A stretch of 64,000 bases of DNA from Sternotherus odoratus (lineage: Eukaryota > Chordata > Testudines > Kinosternidae). The notes below the pieces were generated by a model, which was not told where the DNA came from, searched no databases, and saw only the letters and a program-made list of their open reading frames with translations. The DNA is taken from the NCBI GenBank assembly GCA_032164245.1, contig JAVMKO010000010.1, positions 498,501 to 562,500 on the forward strand, in the 5' to 3' direction. Shown piece after piece: positions 1 to 64,000 of the stretch; positions within the stretch are counted from its first letter, which is position 1, and the number at the start of each line of letters is the position of its first letter. Both the position numbers and the translations under genes were made by a program.

Positions 1-1289
1 ACATCAAAGGCCAATTCAGACCTGGAACCATCACCTACTGCTATTCCAGACCAGAATAGTGGCCCATCCACTTGGTATCCCCCTCTCCCTGCTAAACTAG
101 ATCACACCAATAGTCCATTTCGTCCAGGATCCTGCCTCAAGCTGTAGCCGGGACCAGATGCTTCATAGAAAGATGTACATTGTTTCCATATCTCACTGGG
201 CAATATAGGGAAATTGATTCCTAACTCTATAACTCATTCATTTCCCAAAGCAGGACTATGGATGACCCTTGTAATTTTATCTTGAAATCGTGACACTTGG
301 CATAAGCTTTTTCCACTGGCTTCCAAAAGGAGTTAATTCAGCTCATACAACCAGAACAATTTATTTGGGAACCATCTGCTGCTGCAAAGCTGCAGAAGAG
401 GCATCAGGCTTGGTCAGCCAGCAAGTGGCTGAGAGGACAGAGGGATGAGAACACCTCCCAGGGCAGCCAGGGGAGATCACAGCTCCCAGAGGAGGATTTT
501 AGAGATTGTGCTACAATGCAGTTATCACACCAAACAGCAGAAATAGAACAGAAAGGCAAACAAACTCTGTAGCAAGAACTCTGTGTCTAATCACTTGGCT
601 GAAGAGAAGGTGACGGAAAGGAAGTGAGAGACCGAGAGAGAAAAAGAAGAGACATGACTATTCTTGGATCAGGCTAGCTCAATACAATTGGCCAGGCCAA
701 GGAGAATGAGCTTGTAGAATTGCAATGCTTTTATATGGATCATTTCTCCATAAAGACTCTACACAACCTACCCCCTCAAACTCTCAAGCTACGACTGTGG
801 CCCTTCCCATTTCCAGGGGAACATTTTAAGGACTCCAGCAGAGGAAACCTGACTCAAACTCATGATGATGATGGCTGGGGGTGGGGAAGAATGGTAACAA
901 CACTACACCAAGTGTCCTCTCTCCCTTTTGTGCTTGTAACCATTCTGGTTTTATACCAGAGTACTAGCACTTCTCCTTCTCCTTCCATGGCAGTAGATTA
1001 AGAAACACCACCAGTCAGTCACTGGCAAGGCTACTGAGTGGGGAAGTAGGCACAGCCTGACACTGGAGCAGGTCTTGCTCAAAGTCCAGCAGTAGCAACA
1101 GATGACAGGGGCTAACAGACCCACCCACAAGAATATGGGCTGAAGCCCAGGCCAGAGGGAGACCAGCGCTCCTTCCTACTCCCCCCCCCCCCCATCCCAG
1201 ATTGTGAAGGGGATGAACCTAGGTTTCAATAAGGGCAAAGAGGCCCATGAACAGGTCACAGATGCATTATTCCTTTAAATACACCAGAG
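1..1289. other. PPIP5K1 intron 25, part without recognised gene
   Basis: No coding exon is found on either strand. Positions about 90-200 (accaatagtccattt...gccgggaccagatgcttcat) resemble the minus-strand tail of a LINE/SINE-type repeat. A run of about 14 C lies near 1180. Confidence 0.4.
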
Positions 1290-1975
1290 GGATAAATATC
1301 AGGGAGGGAGAGGAGTTTAAGTTAAGCGCTAATGCCGGCACAAGAACAAATGGATATAAACTGGTGGTCAAACTAGTTTAGGCTTGAAATTAGAAGAAAG
1401 TTTCTAACCACCAGAGGAGTGAAGCTCTGGAACAGCCTTCCAAGGGAACAGTGGGGACAAAAAATATCTAACTGGCTTCCAGACTGGGCTTGATAAGTTT
1501 ATGGAGGGAAAGGTATGATGGGACTGCATACAGTGGCATGTAGCCAATCTCTGAGTGTGCGTAACAAATACCCTCAGCCGCTGGGGATGGGACACTAGAT
1601 GGGGAGGACTCTGAGTTACTACACAGAATTCTTTCCCAGGTGTCTGCCTGTTGGGTCTTGCCCACATGCTCTAATGGATCACCATATTGGAGGTCAGGAA
1701 GGAATTTTCCCCCAGGTCAGATTGGCAGAGGCCCTGGGGAGTTTTCACCTTCCTCTGCGGCATGGGTCATTTGCAGGTTTAAACTAGTGTCAATGGTGGA
1801 TTTTCTCTGACGAAGTCCTTAAATCATGATTTGAGGAGTCCAGTAACTCAGCCAGAGGTTATGGGTCTATTCCAGGAGTAGATGGGTGAGGTTCTGTGGC
1901 CTGCAATGTACAGCAGGCCAGACTAGATGATCACAATGGTTCCTTCTGACCTTAAAGTCTGAGTTTTTATGACTC
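1290..1975 (+). mobile_element. CR1-type LINE, 3' end
   Basis: The 3' region contains 'ggtttctaaccaccagaggagtg'-type text, 'actagatgatcacaatggttc' and the ending 'ccttctgacctta', which are the usual last bases of a CR1 copy. It is noncoding and 5' truncated. Confidence 0.65.
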
Positions 1976-2756
1976 CAAATCCACCTAAGAAGAAAGGAGC
2001 ATCTCCAGCAACTGTGGCTCCACTAGTAACTCACCAGCACAGATCCCACAGTGCAGAGCCCTCTGAAGAGCAGTGGCCACCATCAGAACTGATCACTTGG
2101 TGCCATTTGTTCCTCCAGCTTTCTCAGTACCTCTGAGACTGCAGTGCAGAGGACTAGTGAGAAAAGTGGCTTTGTACCGACAATCTAGTTAAAGATCCAT
2201 AGACTCAGAGTAGTTAAGGGCCTTTTTTGCACCTCAGTGGAGCCTGCAGCAGCCTCTTCCAATACCAAGTGAAGGTTATGAAAGCACAAGAGCAGGTATC
2301 AGCAGATCTTTATAGAGTACTACACAGAGGGCCAGCCATCAATGCCTGACCCTCCTCACTGATATTACCACTATCAAGCATTCAATCTTCAGTGACAGAC
2401 ATTAAAACAACCTGAACCTAATGGTTCAAAAGGAGATTCTATTAACGGGGTGAGAATTAAGTTCAGATCCTAAGAGGGGGTTCATGAACAGATGTGGAGG
2501 AAAGACTCAGGGCCTTTTATAAATCTCTTGGCTGCAGGATGTCTAAAACTTAGAGAATGGGGATTTGAACTAGTGTTGCTGCTAGGAGGACTTTGGCATG
2601 CCTCAAAGGTGACCTGCAAAGATGTTTAAGAAAATTGGTTTGCCCCTACTTTTCTGCTTCCTGCTGGATAACTTTCTTGGAGCTTAAACGTGAATTCTTC
2701 CACCTAAATTAAAGATTCAATAATCTGCCTCTAACAAAGACATCCTTTCTCCTAAA

Positions 2757-3048
2757 CATTCTAGGGTATGATTTACACTGAATACAATCCCCTGGAACCA
2801 AGTCTCAGCGGACTTGTGCTTGCAGGGCTCAGGCTGCAGAGGTGAAAACTGCCGTGTAAACATTTGGGCTCAGGCTGGAGCCCAGGGTCTAAGACCTTCC
2901 CCTCTCGTGGGGTCTTGGAGTCTAGGCTCCATCTCAACCCTGAACATCTCCACTGCAAGTTTCTCGCTCCCAAGCTTGAGGCCTGTGAGTGCAAGTCAGC
3001 TGATCTAGGCTAGCTGTGGGCCTTCGATCTCAGGGTAGACATAGCCTT
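2757..3048. mobile_element. MITE-like inverted-repeat element
   Basis: The left edge (agggtatgatttacactga) and right edge (ctcagggtagacatagcc) are imperfect inverted repeats of the '...tgtctacactg' MITE type seen elsewhere in the window (15805, 61230). The centre is partly self-complementary. Family not assigned. Confidence 0.45.
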
Positions 3049-3329
3049 AGACTTTGGAGCTCAGTGACTGCTAAACAAAACCCAGAATTTTAAAGTGTGG
3101 TGAAAATTCCCTTTCCCTCTCAATTGCTCAGGTTTCCCTTTCTTGCAATACTATAGTTGCACTAGTTCTACAGTAGCCAGAGAGCCTTCCGAGGAGACAA
3201 GAACAAAAACAGCAGAATTTCCTTTTGACAAAACCCTTTGGGACTGCTTCATCCAACATAAATAAACATAACAAAGTGCATGAGCTCATTTACTTTCCCT
3301 TTGGACTGCCAGACGTTTAGAGATAGCTT

Positions 3330-3584
3330 AACCTTAAATTAACTCCACCATTGCTTGGTCCCAAGCCCAAGATGTGAAAGGAGGAGGGTTTTGCGTTGGG
3401 CTAGCAACCACCATGTAAAAAACGAATGCTATAGAAATGTCAACCAAATCTTCAGCGAATGGAGAAGAATGGTTGGTGCCTTATGCTCCACCAGGAGCGA
3501 AGAGGATAAGAAGAAGAAGAACCTTAAATTAGAGTGAATAAATGGAGACTCAGCACACCACTTCTGAAAGGTTGCCGACCCCTG
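3330..3584 (+). mobile_element. hAT-type MITE, right end of the same family as 31576-32240
   Basis: The last ~60 bp (accttaaattagagtgaata... through aaggttgccgacccctg) match the right end of the element at 31576-32240. The next 8 bp, ttctaaac, fit the nnnTAnnn target rule. The left end is not found, so the copy looks truncated. Confidence 0.6.
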
Positions 3585-4490
3585 TTCTAAACCATCATTA
3601 TCTGCATCTGTCAAGGTTTCGCTTTGCTGGCAGTCAGCAGGAGATTTGGGCTCCGGATTTGACTCTGCTTCTGCAGCAGGATGTCTGGGAGCATTAGGGG
3701 GCTCTGATCAAGAAAATCCAAATTCTGGCCTGACAGGAAAGCACGATCATGGCCTTCTTAGCCTTGCAGCAAATGTTTGGCTCTACTAGGCAGCACGACA
3801 AAGCTCCAACACAATCTGACTTTAGTGCCCAGGCCACAGATACTCAACAGTGGGAATCTGTGCTCAAAATACTTGCAAACGGTGCCCAGAAGTTTTTTCA
3901 CCCAGCTTCAACTGCCACTCGAGCTATAAAAAGCTAATCCGCTCAGTGATGGGTGCTATGAGCCGTCACCATTGAACAGACAGTGGTTGGTGAATGATTT
4001 CCATTCCCCTGATGAGACCAAAAATCTGAACACGAGGAAGAAGGGATTTTAGACAACAACCCAACTCTGGGAAGAGCCTGGCAAATGAATAAATTAACCC
4101 AGTGGTGATACAACAAGCATGCCCATTTCAGCTCTATACAGAATCCAAGTACATCCACATCTCAGATTTTGGCCAGCAACTTTCCCTCCCTCTGCTGAAG
4201 ATAAAATAGTGCACAGTGAAATACGCTGTCATGGGAGAAGTCTGCTCTGCAATTATGCATCTGCTACAGAAGGTAACGTGTGCACTTTCAGCAGTCAGGA
4301 CCTGGGCTGTGTGAGGGGCTGAGGAGATAGAGAACTGTACAGGAAACGTATTGCATGCTGTAACATAAGAGGACATAATACATACACAGACATACATGGA
4401 ACGTGAGCCAGATGTATATGTGGAGGGATGGAAAGACGCACAGAGAGCGAGAGAGAGGTACAGACGGACAGGTCGAGTACAGGCTCGTAC

Positions 4491-57550
<53,060 letters not shown>

Positions 57551-57659
57551 TACAGCCTGGGTGGCCGACCATCCCGCTCTGGAATCATCATGTACAAACC
57601 AGGATAAAAAAGAATCCACAATGGGGAACAAGCCAGGGCTGATGCTACTGAAAAGAGCC

Positions 57660-58690
57660 TAGGGTGGGTGGGACGGGACTAGTGCTGTGTGAATGAACCC
57701 AGGAATGTAATGGCAGTACTGATGGAAGATGCCTGGGACTGGAGGGAGAAGACTTTAGGCTGGATGGGGGCAGAAGCCGATGATATTGGAAGGCACCCTG
57801 AGAGGGAGCGGGGGGAACACAGTATCCAGAGCCATTTCAAACAGGCACCTCCAATATGCAATTAATTCACCTGCACCAGCAGGGAGGGGAATGGTATCGT
57901 TGCTAACGTTAATGAGTTTGATGTGATGAGACTTAGCCCTTACAATGCTGTGTGTTCCAGACTGCTGGCTACATCAATCTCCCAGCCCTGAGGACACCAG
58001 CTGATACTCAAGAGGGTATGGGGGAGCTAAGGAGAGAATGAAGACTGCTTCCCAATCCCCAAGCTTCAATCCCTTCATTGGTCAGGAAGGCCTGCAAAAA
58101 ACAAAAAGACAAATCACACAAGGCACTTAAGTTAGCCTATGGGAGGAGCAGCATTTTGAGACACTCCATGGGGAATGGGAAGCAATATTTAGAGCACGTG
58201 ACTGGAAGTCAGGACTTCCTGAGATCTAAATCTGGCTCTGGTTCACAGCATGATCATAAGTAGGTCACTTAGGGCTCAATTGTCAAAAGAAATAGGCACC
58301 CCTTTGTATGCACTCCCCATGCAGGCACAGCTTTTCACACATTAGAATTTAAACACACATTTAAAAAAAGTTCAATTAAAAACAGCTTTTAATCCCACAC
58401 ATCTGTTCTTTAACTAATCGTTATTTTCATCCATTCTGCCTGGCTGCAATCTTGAAACTACTTTTAAAGCAGAGGTCCATGGCTTCACAAGCCTTCCACA
58501 CACATTAGATGGGCCTTGGCCAGGAAACAACTCAACTACTGAAGACTCCTATCTGGAGACGCAGGGTTTGTCTACACAGAGAAATCACAGCAACTGAAAT
58601 CAATTTAGTTTATTCAGGATAGCCTTCCTACGTGGAGACTCAAATCAGTAGAAGAGTGCTTGACATCCATGGAGCTTAATTTGGTTTGTT
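57660..58690. other. Intron 1 sequence, mostly unrecognised
   Basis: No exon is seen. Around 58565 'gcagggtttgtctacacaga' begins a truncated relative of the '...tctacac' MITE group. Confidence 0.35.
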
Positions 58691-58693
58691 ATA

Positions 58694-58872
58694 CACTGCT
58701 ACCTCGATATAAGGCGAATTCTGATACAACGCTGTAAAGGAGTGCTCCAGGGGGGGAGGGGCGTGGCTGCGCGCTATGGTCAGTGTTTCTGGCTTTAATA
58801 CAACGTGGTTTCACCTATACCGCGGTACGATTTTTTGGCTCCCGAGGACCACATTATATCGAGGTAGCAGTG
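58694..58872. mobile_element. Mariner-type MITE (179 bp)
   Basis: Perfect 19-bp terminal inverted repeats CACTGCTACCTCGATATAA are flanked by TA at both ends (58692-58693, 58873-58874). No transposase. The interior has 'taccgcggtacg'. Confidence 0.9.
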
Positions 58873-58879
58873 TAATTTG

Positions 58880-59640
58880 CAGTGTAAGCAAATGAGTGAT
58901 AGAGGAGATAGACTGGTACTTGAAGAGGTTTCTCTTACTCAGGAGAGTTACTTTTGGATCAGACATTTAGCTTGCAAGAGATTAAACCATAACTTTGCCA
59001 GGCCAAGATAGCCCAGTGGAATTATTAAAGCTGCTCAAAGATTGGTTCAGTCGAGTATAATTCTAAAGAGTACCTACTGCTTATAAAGTGACGACAGAGA
59101 GGGAGCAGGTAGAATGCAAAGGCCCAAGAATTTAACCTAGTAGGACTCCATAACGGAAGGATTTTGATGCACAGGAACTATAATTATGATGAGAGAGGCA
59201 GGAACAGAAGCACAACAGAAAGACGAGTTCAAGAGAAGAGAGTGGGCCACCATGTCAAATGCTGCACTGAGCTCAAGGGGAGCAAAGAGTTAGAAGAGCA
59301 TGCAGTCGGCAGCATCAAGTTGGCTCTCCTCTAGGTAGATAACTATTGCTATGCTATGGCCAGACAAAACCCCAGAGAGTATGCCACCATGCTGTTACAC
59401 ACAGTCCCCTCTGTCTCCCGGCCTCCATGTCACCTCAACCCACTCCAACCCCTAAAACTCTCATCATTCCATTAATAACACCAACACAGCTCCTCCAATG
59501 GTAGCTGAAGTAGGCACACCAGCAGAGTCTAGGCAGCCACTGGCTGTTTTATCACCATGTCATCTAGATCTGCTCTGAGTAGTGTCAGTGACAAACTGAC
59601 GATGGCCTGTGGATTTTAGTACTCCCTCTGATACTCCACT
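58880..59640. other. Intron 1 sequence, nothing recognised
   Basis: No coding or repeat signal that I can support. Confidence 0.3.
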
Positions 59641-59649
59641 AGTGACAAT

Positions 59650-59805
59650 AAAGCAGTCCCACATTTCCACTTCATGTATCTGATTAAGTGGGTATTCACC
59701 CACAAAACCTTGTGCTCCAATACATCTGTTAGTCTATAAGGTGCCACAGGACTCTGTCACTTTTGCAGATCCAGACTAACATGGCTACCCCTCTGATAAT
59801 GAAGA
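59650..59805. repeat. Conserved interspersed repeat fragment
   Basis: 'gattaagtgggtattcaccc', 'gtctataaggtgccacagga' and 'gactaacatggctacccctc' form a block that recurs widely in amniote genomes from general knowledge. I cannot assign its class. Confidence 0.4.
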
Positions 59806-60139
59806 AGTGGGAAGTGTAGGAGAGAGACATTTTTAAGGCAATGCACTGCACTTAATTTAGATAAAATTTACATCATTATGATCTACACGCTGTGATTTCA
59901 TCCACCAGTCTGCAAAGGCAACTGGACACCCATTACAGAGACACCAACATCAGCCCCATGGAAAGTTTCTATTAGATACTCTTCTCCCAGAAAATGAAGG
60001 CCTGAAACTGTGTAACTGGATAAATCCTTGGCTTCAAGATCTTTTTCTCTAGCAGAGGTGGAACCTTGCTTTTGTATTCTATGCAATTGCTTTTGTATTC
60101 TATAGCCATTGCCAACACTTTGTTGTGTGTGTCTTTGCC

Positions 60140-60480
60140 GGGATGAATAAAAATCAATTATTTAAAAAAAAAATTCAAACACATCAGATTTTTTTTATTT
60201 AAATCAGATCTTTTTAATTAAATGCTTTTTGAGGAAAAACCTATCTAAAATAGTTTTAATTAAGATACATTATAGCTCAAAGATATATCATCATGGAATA
60301 GGGATTATAAATTCTAATTCTATAGTATGAGACAATATATTCATGTAATGTTTAAAAAAGTGTTGTAAATGAGTTTCAATATTTCAATGATTATAGACCC
60401 AATCTCATGGGATTCCAGGGGCTTCTGTATAGATTATTTAGGTTAATCTTTCTATCTACCCAATGGGACTCAGTGCTCAG
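60140..60480. repeat. AT-rich repeat ('aaatcagat' type), nested target of a hAT-type MITE
   Basis: AT-rich text with 'tttatttaaatcagatcttt' and a poly-A stretch resembles a common turtle interspersed repeat. It is interrupted on its right by the hAT-type MITE at 60488. Confidence 0.4.
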
Positions 60481-60487
60481 TCTAGAA

Positions 60488-60648
60488 CAGGGGTGTCCAA
60501 TAGAAATTCAATGCTAGCCACACTGCTAGCCGCACTTGGGGTTTTGAATTTTTCTTATTAGCAACATTATAAAAAAGCCACATGCATTAGCCACAATTCA
60601 ATAGCCTATTAGCCACGTGGCTAGTGGCGAACGTATTGGACACCACTG
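60488..60648. mobile_element. hAT-type MITE (161 bp)
   Basis: The termini CAGGGGTGTCCAATA and TATTGGACACCACTG form inverted repeats. The target duplication gtctagaa is perfect (60480-60487, 60649-60656). Inside, 'tagccacactgctagccgca' and 'attagccacgtggctagtgg' extend the symmetry. Confidence 0.92.
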
Positions 60649-61229
60649 GTCTAGAAGATACCATCAGAGATGCTTAGTCTTGCAGTTCTCAAACTGTGGA
60701 TGTGTCTCTAGAGATAATATGCTTGTTAACACCAAAATTGTTTTAAATAAATAAATAAATGTACAGAGGTGAGAAATAATAGACCACAACCCTACTGATC
60801 CTCTGCAAATTTGTGTACACAGAGTCAATCCCTTACCTCTCTCTGTAAAAGTGAAAAGTTTCAAAAAGTTTAATGACTAGAAAATGGTTGGGGGTGGAAC
60901 AGATCCGGATAAGGAGAAGTAGTCTAGAGATAAATGTGAGAAAAGAGAGACAGGCAGCAGAAACAAAAGTGAAAATGTTTGAGCAGCATACTCCAGAAGT
61001 CTTGAGGTCTGAGTGTATCCTTCATTGATTTGAGATCTACCGTACCATTCTCGCACTAGAAGGGAAAACCTATAATGGCAGCAGGCCATAAGAGAGACCC
61101 AGTCAAATCTACCCTGGTCTTCTTGATCATAAAATCTCCAGGACAGGAATAGTCTCTCTATGGGGCCACACATCCTGATTGCAGCATTCCTATCTTGGTG
61201 TTTATATAGCCCTCACTACCACAGCATCT

Positions 61230-61586
61230 CAGGCCAGGTCTACACGGGGCATAGGGGGGCATCAGCCTAAGACACACAACCTCTGTTAAACTTGGGTACC
61301 TCTACACTACCCTCCAGATTAGCAAATAATGATCAATCTATCAGGGATCGATTTATCGCATCTAGTGTAGACACAATAAACTGATCCCTGAGCGTGCTCC
61401 CGGACAACTCCTGTAATCCACTTCCACAAGAGGCAGAAGTGGAGTTGACGGGGGAGCGGCAGTAGACTAGCTGCCGTGTGGACGGCCAAGTAAGTTGACC
61501 TAAGATACGCTGACTTCAGCTACACTATTCACATAGCTGAAGTTGCATATCTTAAGTCAACACCTCCCCAGTGTAGACCAGGCCCT
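61230..61586. mobile_element. MITE with '...ggtctacac' termini
   Basis: The left end (caggccaggtctacacgggg) and right end (ccagtgtagaccaggccctg) are near-complementary. Subterminal inverted text is 'ctgacttcagctac' with 'tagctgaagttgcat'. A partial relative starts at 62045 ('ggtcaggtctacactagcgg'). The target duplication is unclear. Confidence 0.75.
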
Positions 61587-62429
61587 GTGTATTAATGTGA
61601 TTTCATGCTTGAGAGACTTTGACAGTGGAAGAAGCCCATTATAGCAGTCTTTGACACAGAGACCCTTCTAAAGCAGGCCAGTCCGCAGGTGAACAACAGC
61701 TATTTCAATGGAGAACCCTCAAAGACTAGTGTGGAGATCAGATCTCCCCCCCCTCCCCCACCCCGCATCTCAAAGAATCCCAAGGGCTTCAGCAGCAACC
61801 CAGGCAGTGGCTGCCAGGCTGCGGACAATAGGGTGTGTCCTCCTATGGAGCCATGAGCCTGGCCCCAAGCTCAGTGAGCACCTCCTGGCTCCCCAAACCA
61901 GCCAGAGCTCTGTGAGATACAGAGGCAGCAAGCAGGGGCCAAAGCCAGCAGTGTTTGCCCAGGAAAGGAGTGAAGGGAGTAGAGGTGGTCAGAGGCCAGC
62001 ACCGAGGGGTGCAGCCAGCGGAGGCCAGAGTGACCCACTCCCCCAGGTCAGGTCTACACTAGCGGGAGGGGTTGACCCAAGATACACAGCTTCAGCTACG
62101 TGAATAGCGTCCAGCCCCTAGTCACTGACTGAGGGGACGGACAACTCCAACCCACATCCCACGGCCAGTGGCTAGTGTCTGCGAGCGAGCTGGGGCCCAG
62201 GGTACATCACGCCCACGCCCCAGACACAGTCCCTCAGCCCCGCCAAAACCACACCATCCCTCCACACGCAGCAGCACTGACCCAGGACCAACCCCTCTCC
62301 TGCGCCTGGCCCCACTGTCCTGGGACTGACCCACCCTCCCAACACTGACCCCTCCCTCATCCCAACCCACCGGCACCCCTCTCCCCCGGGACCGACCCAG
62401 CCAATGCGAGACCGACTCCCCACCCAGTC

Positions 62430-63815
62430 CACCCCACCCAGGACCTACCCCTCCTCACTCCACCCGGGACTGACCCCCCCCCCCAACACTGACCCCTCCG
62501 AAACCACACCCGACCCAGGACTGACCCCACCCGGGACCTAACCCTCCTCACTCCACCCGGGACTGACCCCCCCCCCAACACTGACCCCTCCATCACCCAC
62601 CCGCCCCGGGACTGACCCCACCCGGGACCTAACCCTCCTCACTCCACCCGGGACTGACCCCTCCGTCACCCCACCCAACCCAGGACTGACCCCACCCGGG
62701 ACCTTCCCCTCCTCACTCCACCCGGGACTGACCCCTCCCAACACTGACCCCTCCGAAACCACACCCGCCCCGGGACTGACCCCTCCCCCCAACACTGACC
62801 CCTCCGTCACCCACCCGCCCCGGGACTGACCCCTCCCCCCAACACTGACCCCTCCGTCACCCACCCACCCCGGGACTGACCCCACCCGGGACCTACCCCT
62901 CCTCACTCCACCCGGGACTGACCCCCCCCCCCCCCAACACTGACCCCTCCGAAACCACACCCGGCCCAGGACTGACCCCACCCGGGACTGACCCCCCCCC
63001 CCCCAACACTGACCCCTCCGAAACCACACCCGGCCCAGGACTGACCCCACCCGGGACTGACCCCCCCCCCCAACACTGACCCCTCCGAAACCACACCCGA
63101 CCCAGGACTGACCCCACCCGGGACCTTCCCCTCCTCACTCCACCCGGGACTGACCCCCCCCCCCAACACTGACCCCTCCGTCACCCCACCCAACCCAGGA
63201 CTGACCCCACCCGGGACCTTCCCCTCCTCACTCCACCCGGGACTGACCCCCCCCAACACTGACCCCTCCGTCACCCACCCGCCCCGGGACTGACCCCCCC
63301 CCAACACTGACCCCTCCGAAACCACACCCGGCCCAGGACTGACCCCACCCGGGACTGCCCCCCCCCCCCCAACACTGACCCCTCCGTCACCCACCCACCC
63401 CGGGACTGACCCCACCCGGTACCTTCCCCTCCTCACTCCACCCGGGACTGACCCCCCCCAACACTGACCCCTCCGTCACCCACCCGCCCCGGGACTGACC
63501 CCACCCGGGACCTTCCCCTCCTCACTCCACCCGGGACTGACCCCTCCGTCACCCCACCCAACCCAGGACTGACCCCACCCGGGACCTAACCCTCCTCACT
63601 CCACCCGGGACTGACCCCCCCCCCAACACTGACCCCTCCGTCACCCACCCGCCCCGGGACTGACCCCCCCCCCCAACACTGACCCCTCCGTCACCCACCC
63701 GCCCCGGGACTGACCCCACCCGGGACCTTCCCCTCCTCACTCTACCCGGGACTGCCCCCCCCCCCCAACACTGACCCCTCCGTCACCCACCCGCCCCGGG
63801 ACTGACCCCCTGTCC
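62430..63815. repeat. C-rich minisatellite in intron 1
   Basis: About 1.4 kb is made of reshuffled modules: 'cacccgggactgacc', poly-C plus 'aacactgacccctccg', 'tcacccacccgccccgggac' and 'gggaccttcccctcctcact'. Module order and C-run length vary from copy to copy. It starts about 95 bp inside intron 1 and creates spurious Gly/Val/Ser-rich ORFs on the minus strand. Confidence 0.95.
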
Positions 63816-63909
63816 CGGCCCCGGGCTCCCCCGTCCCGGGCCCAGCCCCGCCGCGCGCCGCTCGGTTCCTGGTTGAAATCCCGGAGCGCAGCCATTTCCG
63901 CGCACTCAC

Positions 63910-63950
63910 CTGCCATCCTCCGGGCGCAACCTAACCTGCCCGCCATGGCG
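63910..63950 (-). other. PPIP5K1: PPIP5K1 exon 1 (5' leader, start approximate)
   Basis: A perfect splice donor, GGCAG|GTGAGTG, ends the exon at 63910 in CpG-rich DNA next to the CCAAT boxes. The exon contains an ATG at 63946 in a strong context (GCCATGG) and a second in-frame ATG at 63916. Neither continues into the PPIP5K1 frame after splicing to the predicted exon 2 acceptor, so this is leader sequence with a possible short uORF. The 5' end is not known. Confidence 0.55.
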
Positions 63951-64000
63951 AGCCAATCGCAGCGTGCGAACTGTCACATACAGCCAATGAGCAGAGGCGG
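63930..64000 (-). promoter_or_regulatory. PPIP5K1: Probable PPIP5K1 core promoter with two CCAAT boxes
   Basis: The GC- and CpG-rich right edge of the window carries two CCAAT motifs on the + strand (agccaatcgc at 63951 and cagccaatga near 63981). They read as ATTGG on the gene strand, just upstream of exon 1. No TATA box is seen, which fits a housekeeping CpG-island promoter. The transcription start is not visible in sequence, and the promoter could be bidirectional. Confidence 0.55.

Noticed and set aside
1..4490. Further PPIP5K1 tail exons
   Set aside because: I looked for the next conserved blocks (LFSTTVLGGSSSAPNLQDYA-type) in all minus frames and did not find them. They should lie outside the window.
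62538..63436. Gly/Val/Ser-rich minus-strand ORFs of 170-177 codons
   Set aside because: They are shadows of the C-rich minisatellite in intron 1. Nothing matches a protein family.
63737..63946. Protein-coding start at 63946 reading into intron 1 (MAGRLGCARRMAGEC...)
   Set aside because: A perfect splice donor interrupts the frame at 63910, and the extension lies in minisatellite-flanking sequence. It is kept only as a possible uORF start.

Overview
The window is animal nuclear DNA, most probably from a turtle and likely a cryptodire. The introns are full of CR1-type LINEs. Several end in the '...ggccattcttatgttct' tail that chelonian PsCR1 LINEs share with the tortoise tRNA-derived SINE family. 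There are also many hAT and mariner MITEs, and no mammalian repeats. There is no bacterial-type gene organisation.

One gene explains all convincing coding sequence. It is PPIP5K1 (diphosphoinositol pentakisphosphate kinase 1, Vip1 family) on the minus strand. Its CpG-rich promoter and first exon lie at the right edge (about 63.9 kb). The gene runs leftward through 24 coding exons and leaves the window at position 1, with its C-terminal exons missing. I placed every exon edge on a splice signal. The 24 exons join into one uninterrupted frame of 3046 nt (1015 codons plus one base). It covers the N-terminal ATP-grasp kinase domain, the histidine-acid-phosphatase-like domain with its RHGDRTP motif, and the start of the variable C-terminal tail. 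No second gene is supported on either strand.

Layout, right to left: promoter and exon 1 (63.9 kb); a GC-rich minisatellite (62.4-63.8 kb) and MITEs in intron 1; the start codon in exon 2 (57550); kinase-domain exons 3-10 (55.1-40.3 kb); phosphatase-domain exons 11-22 (38.9-9.6 kb); tail exons 23-25 (7.8-4.5 kb). Intron 15 (24306-36025, 11.7 kb) is a transposon graveyard. It holds a 2.5 kb hAT-type element carrying 32 copies of an exactly 50-bp repeat, three more hAT elements, and several CR1 copies of both orientations.

The most interesting points are where repeats meet splicing signals. The exon 17 splice donor lies at the antisense end of a LINE. Exon 22 has a (GU)n tract in place of a normal polypyrimidine tract. 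About 48 GU units start 22 nt after the exon 9 donor. There is also a predicted upstream ORF whose stop overlaps the PPIP5K1 start codon (TAATG). At least seven hAT-type elements have perfect 8-bp target duplications that all fit nnnTAnnn. I found no unknown multigene system. What is unusual here is at the level of repeat structure and gene-repeat interplay.
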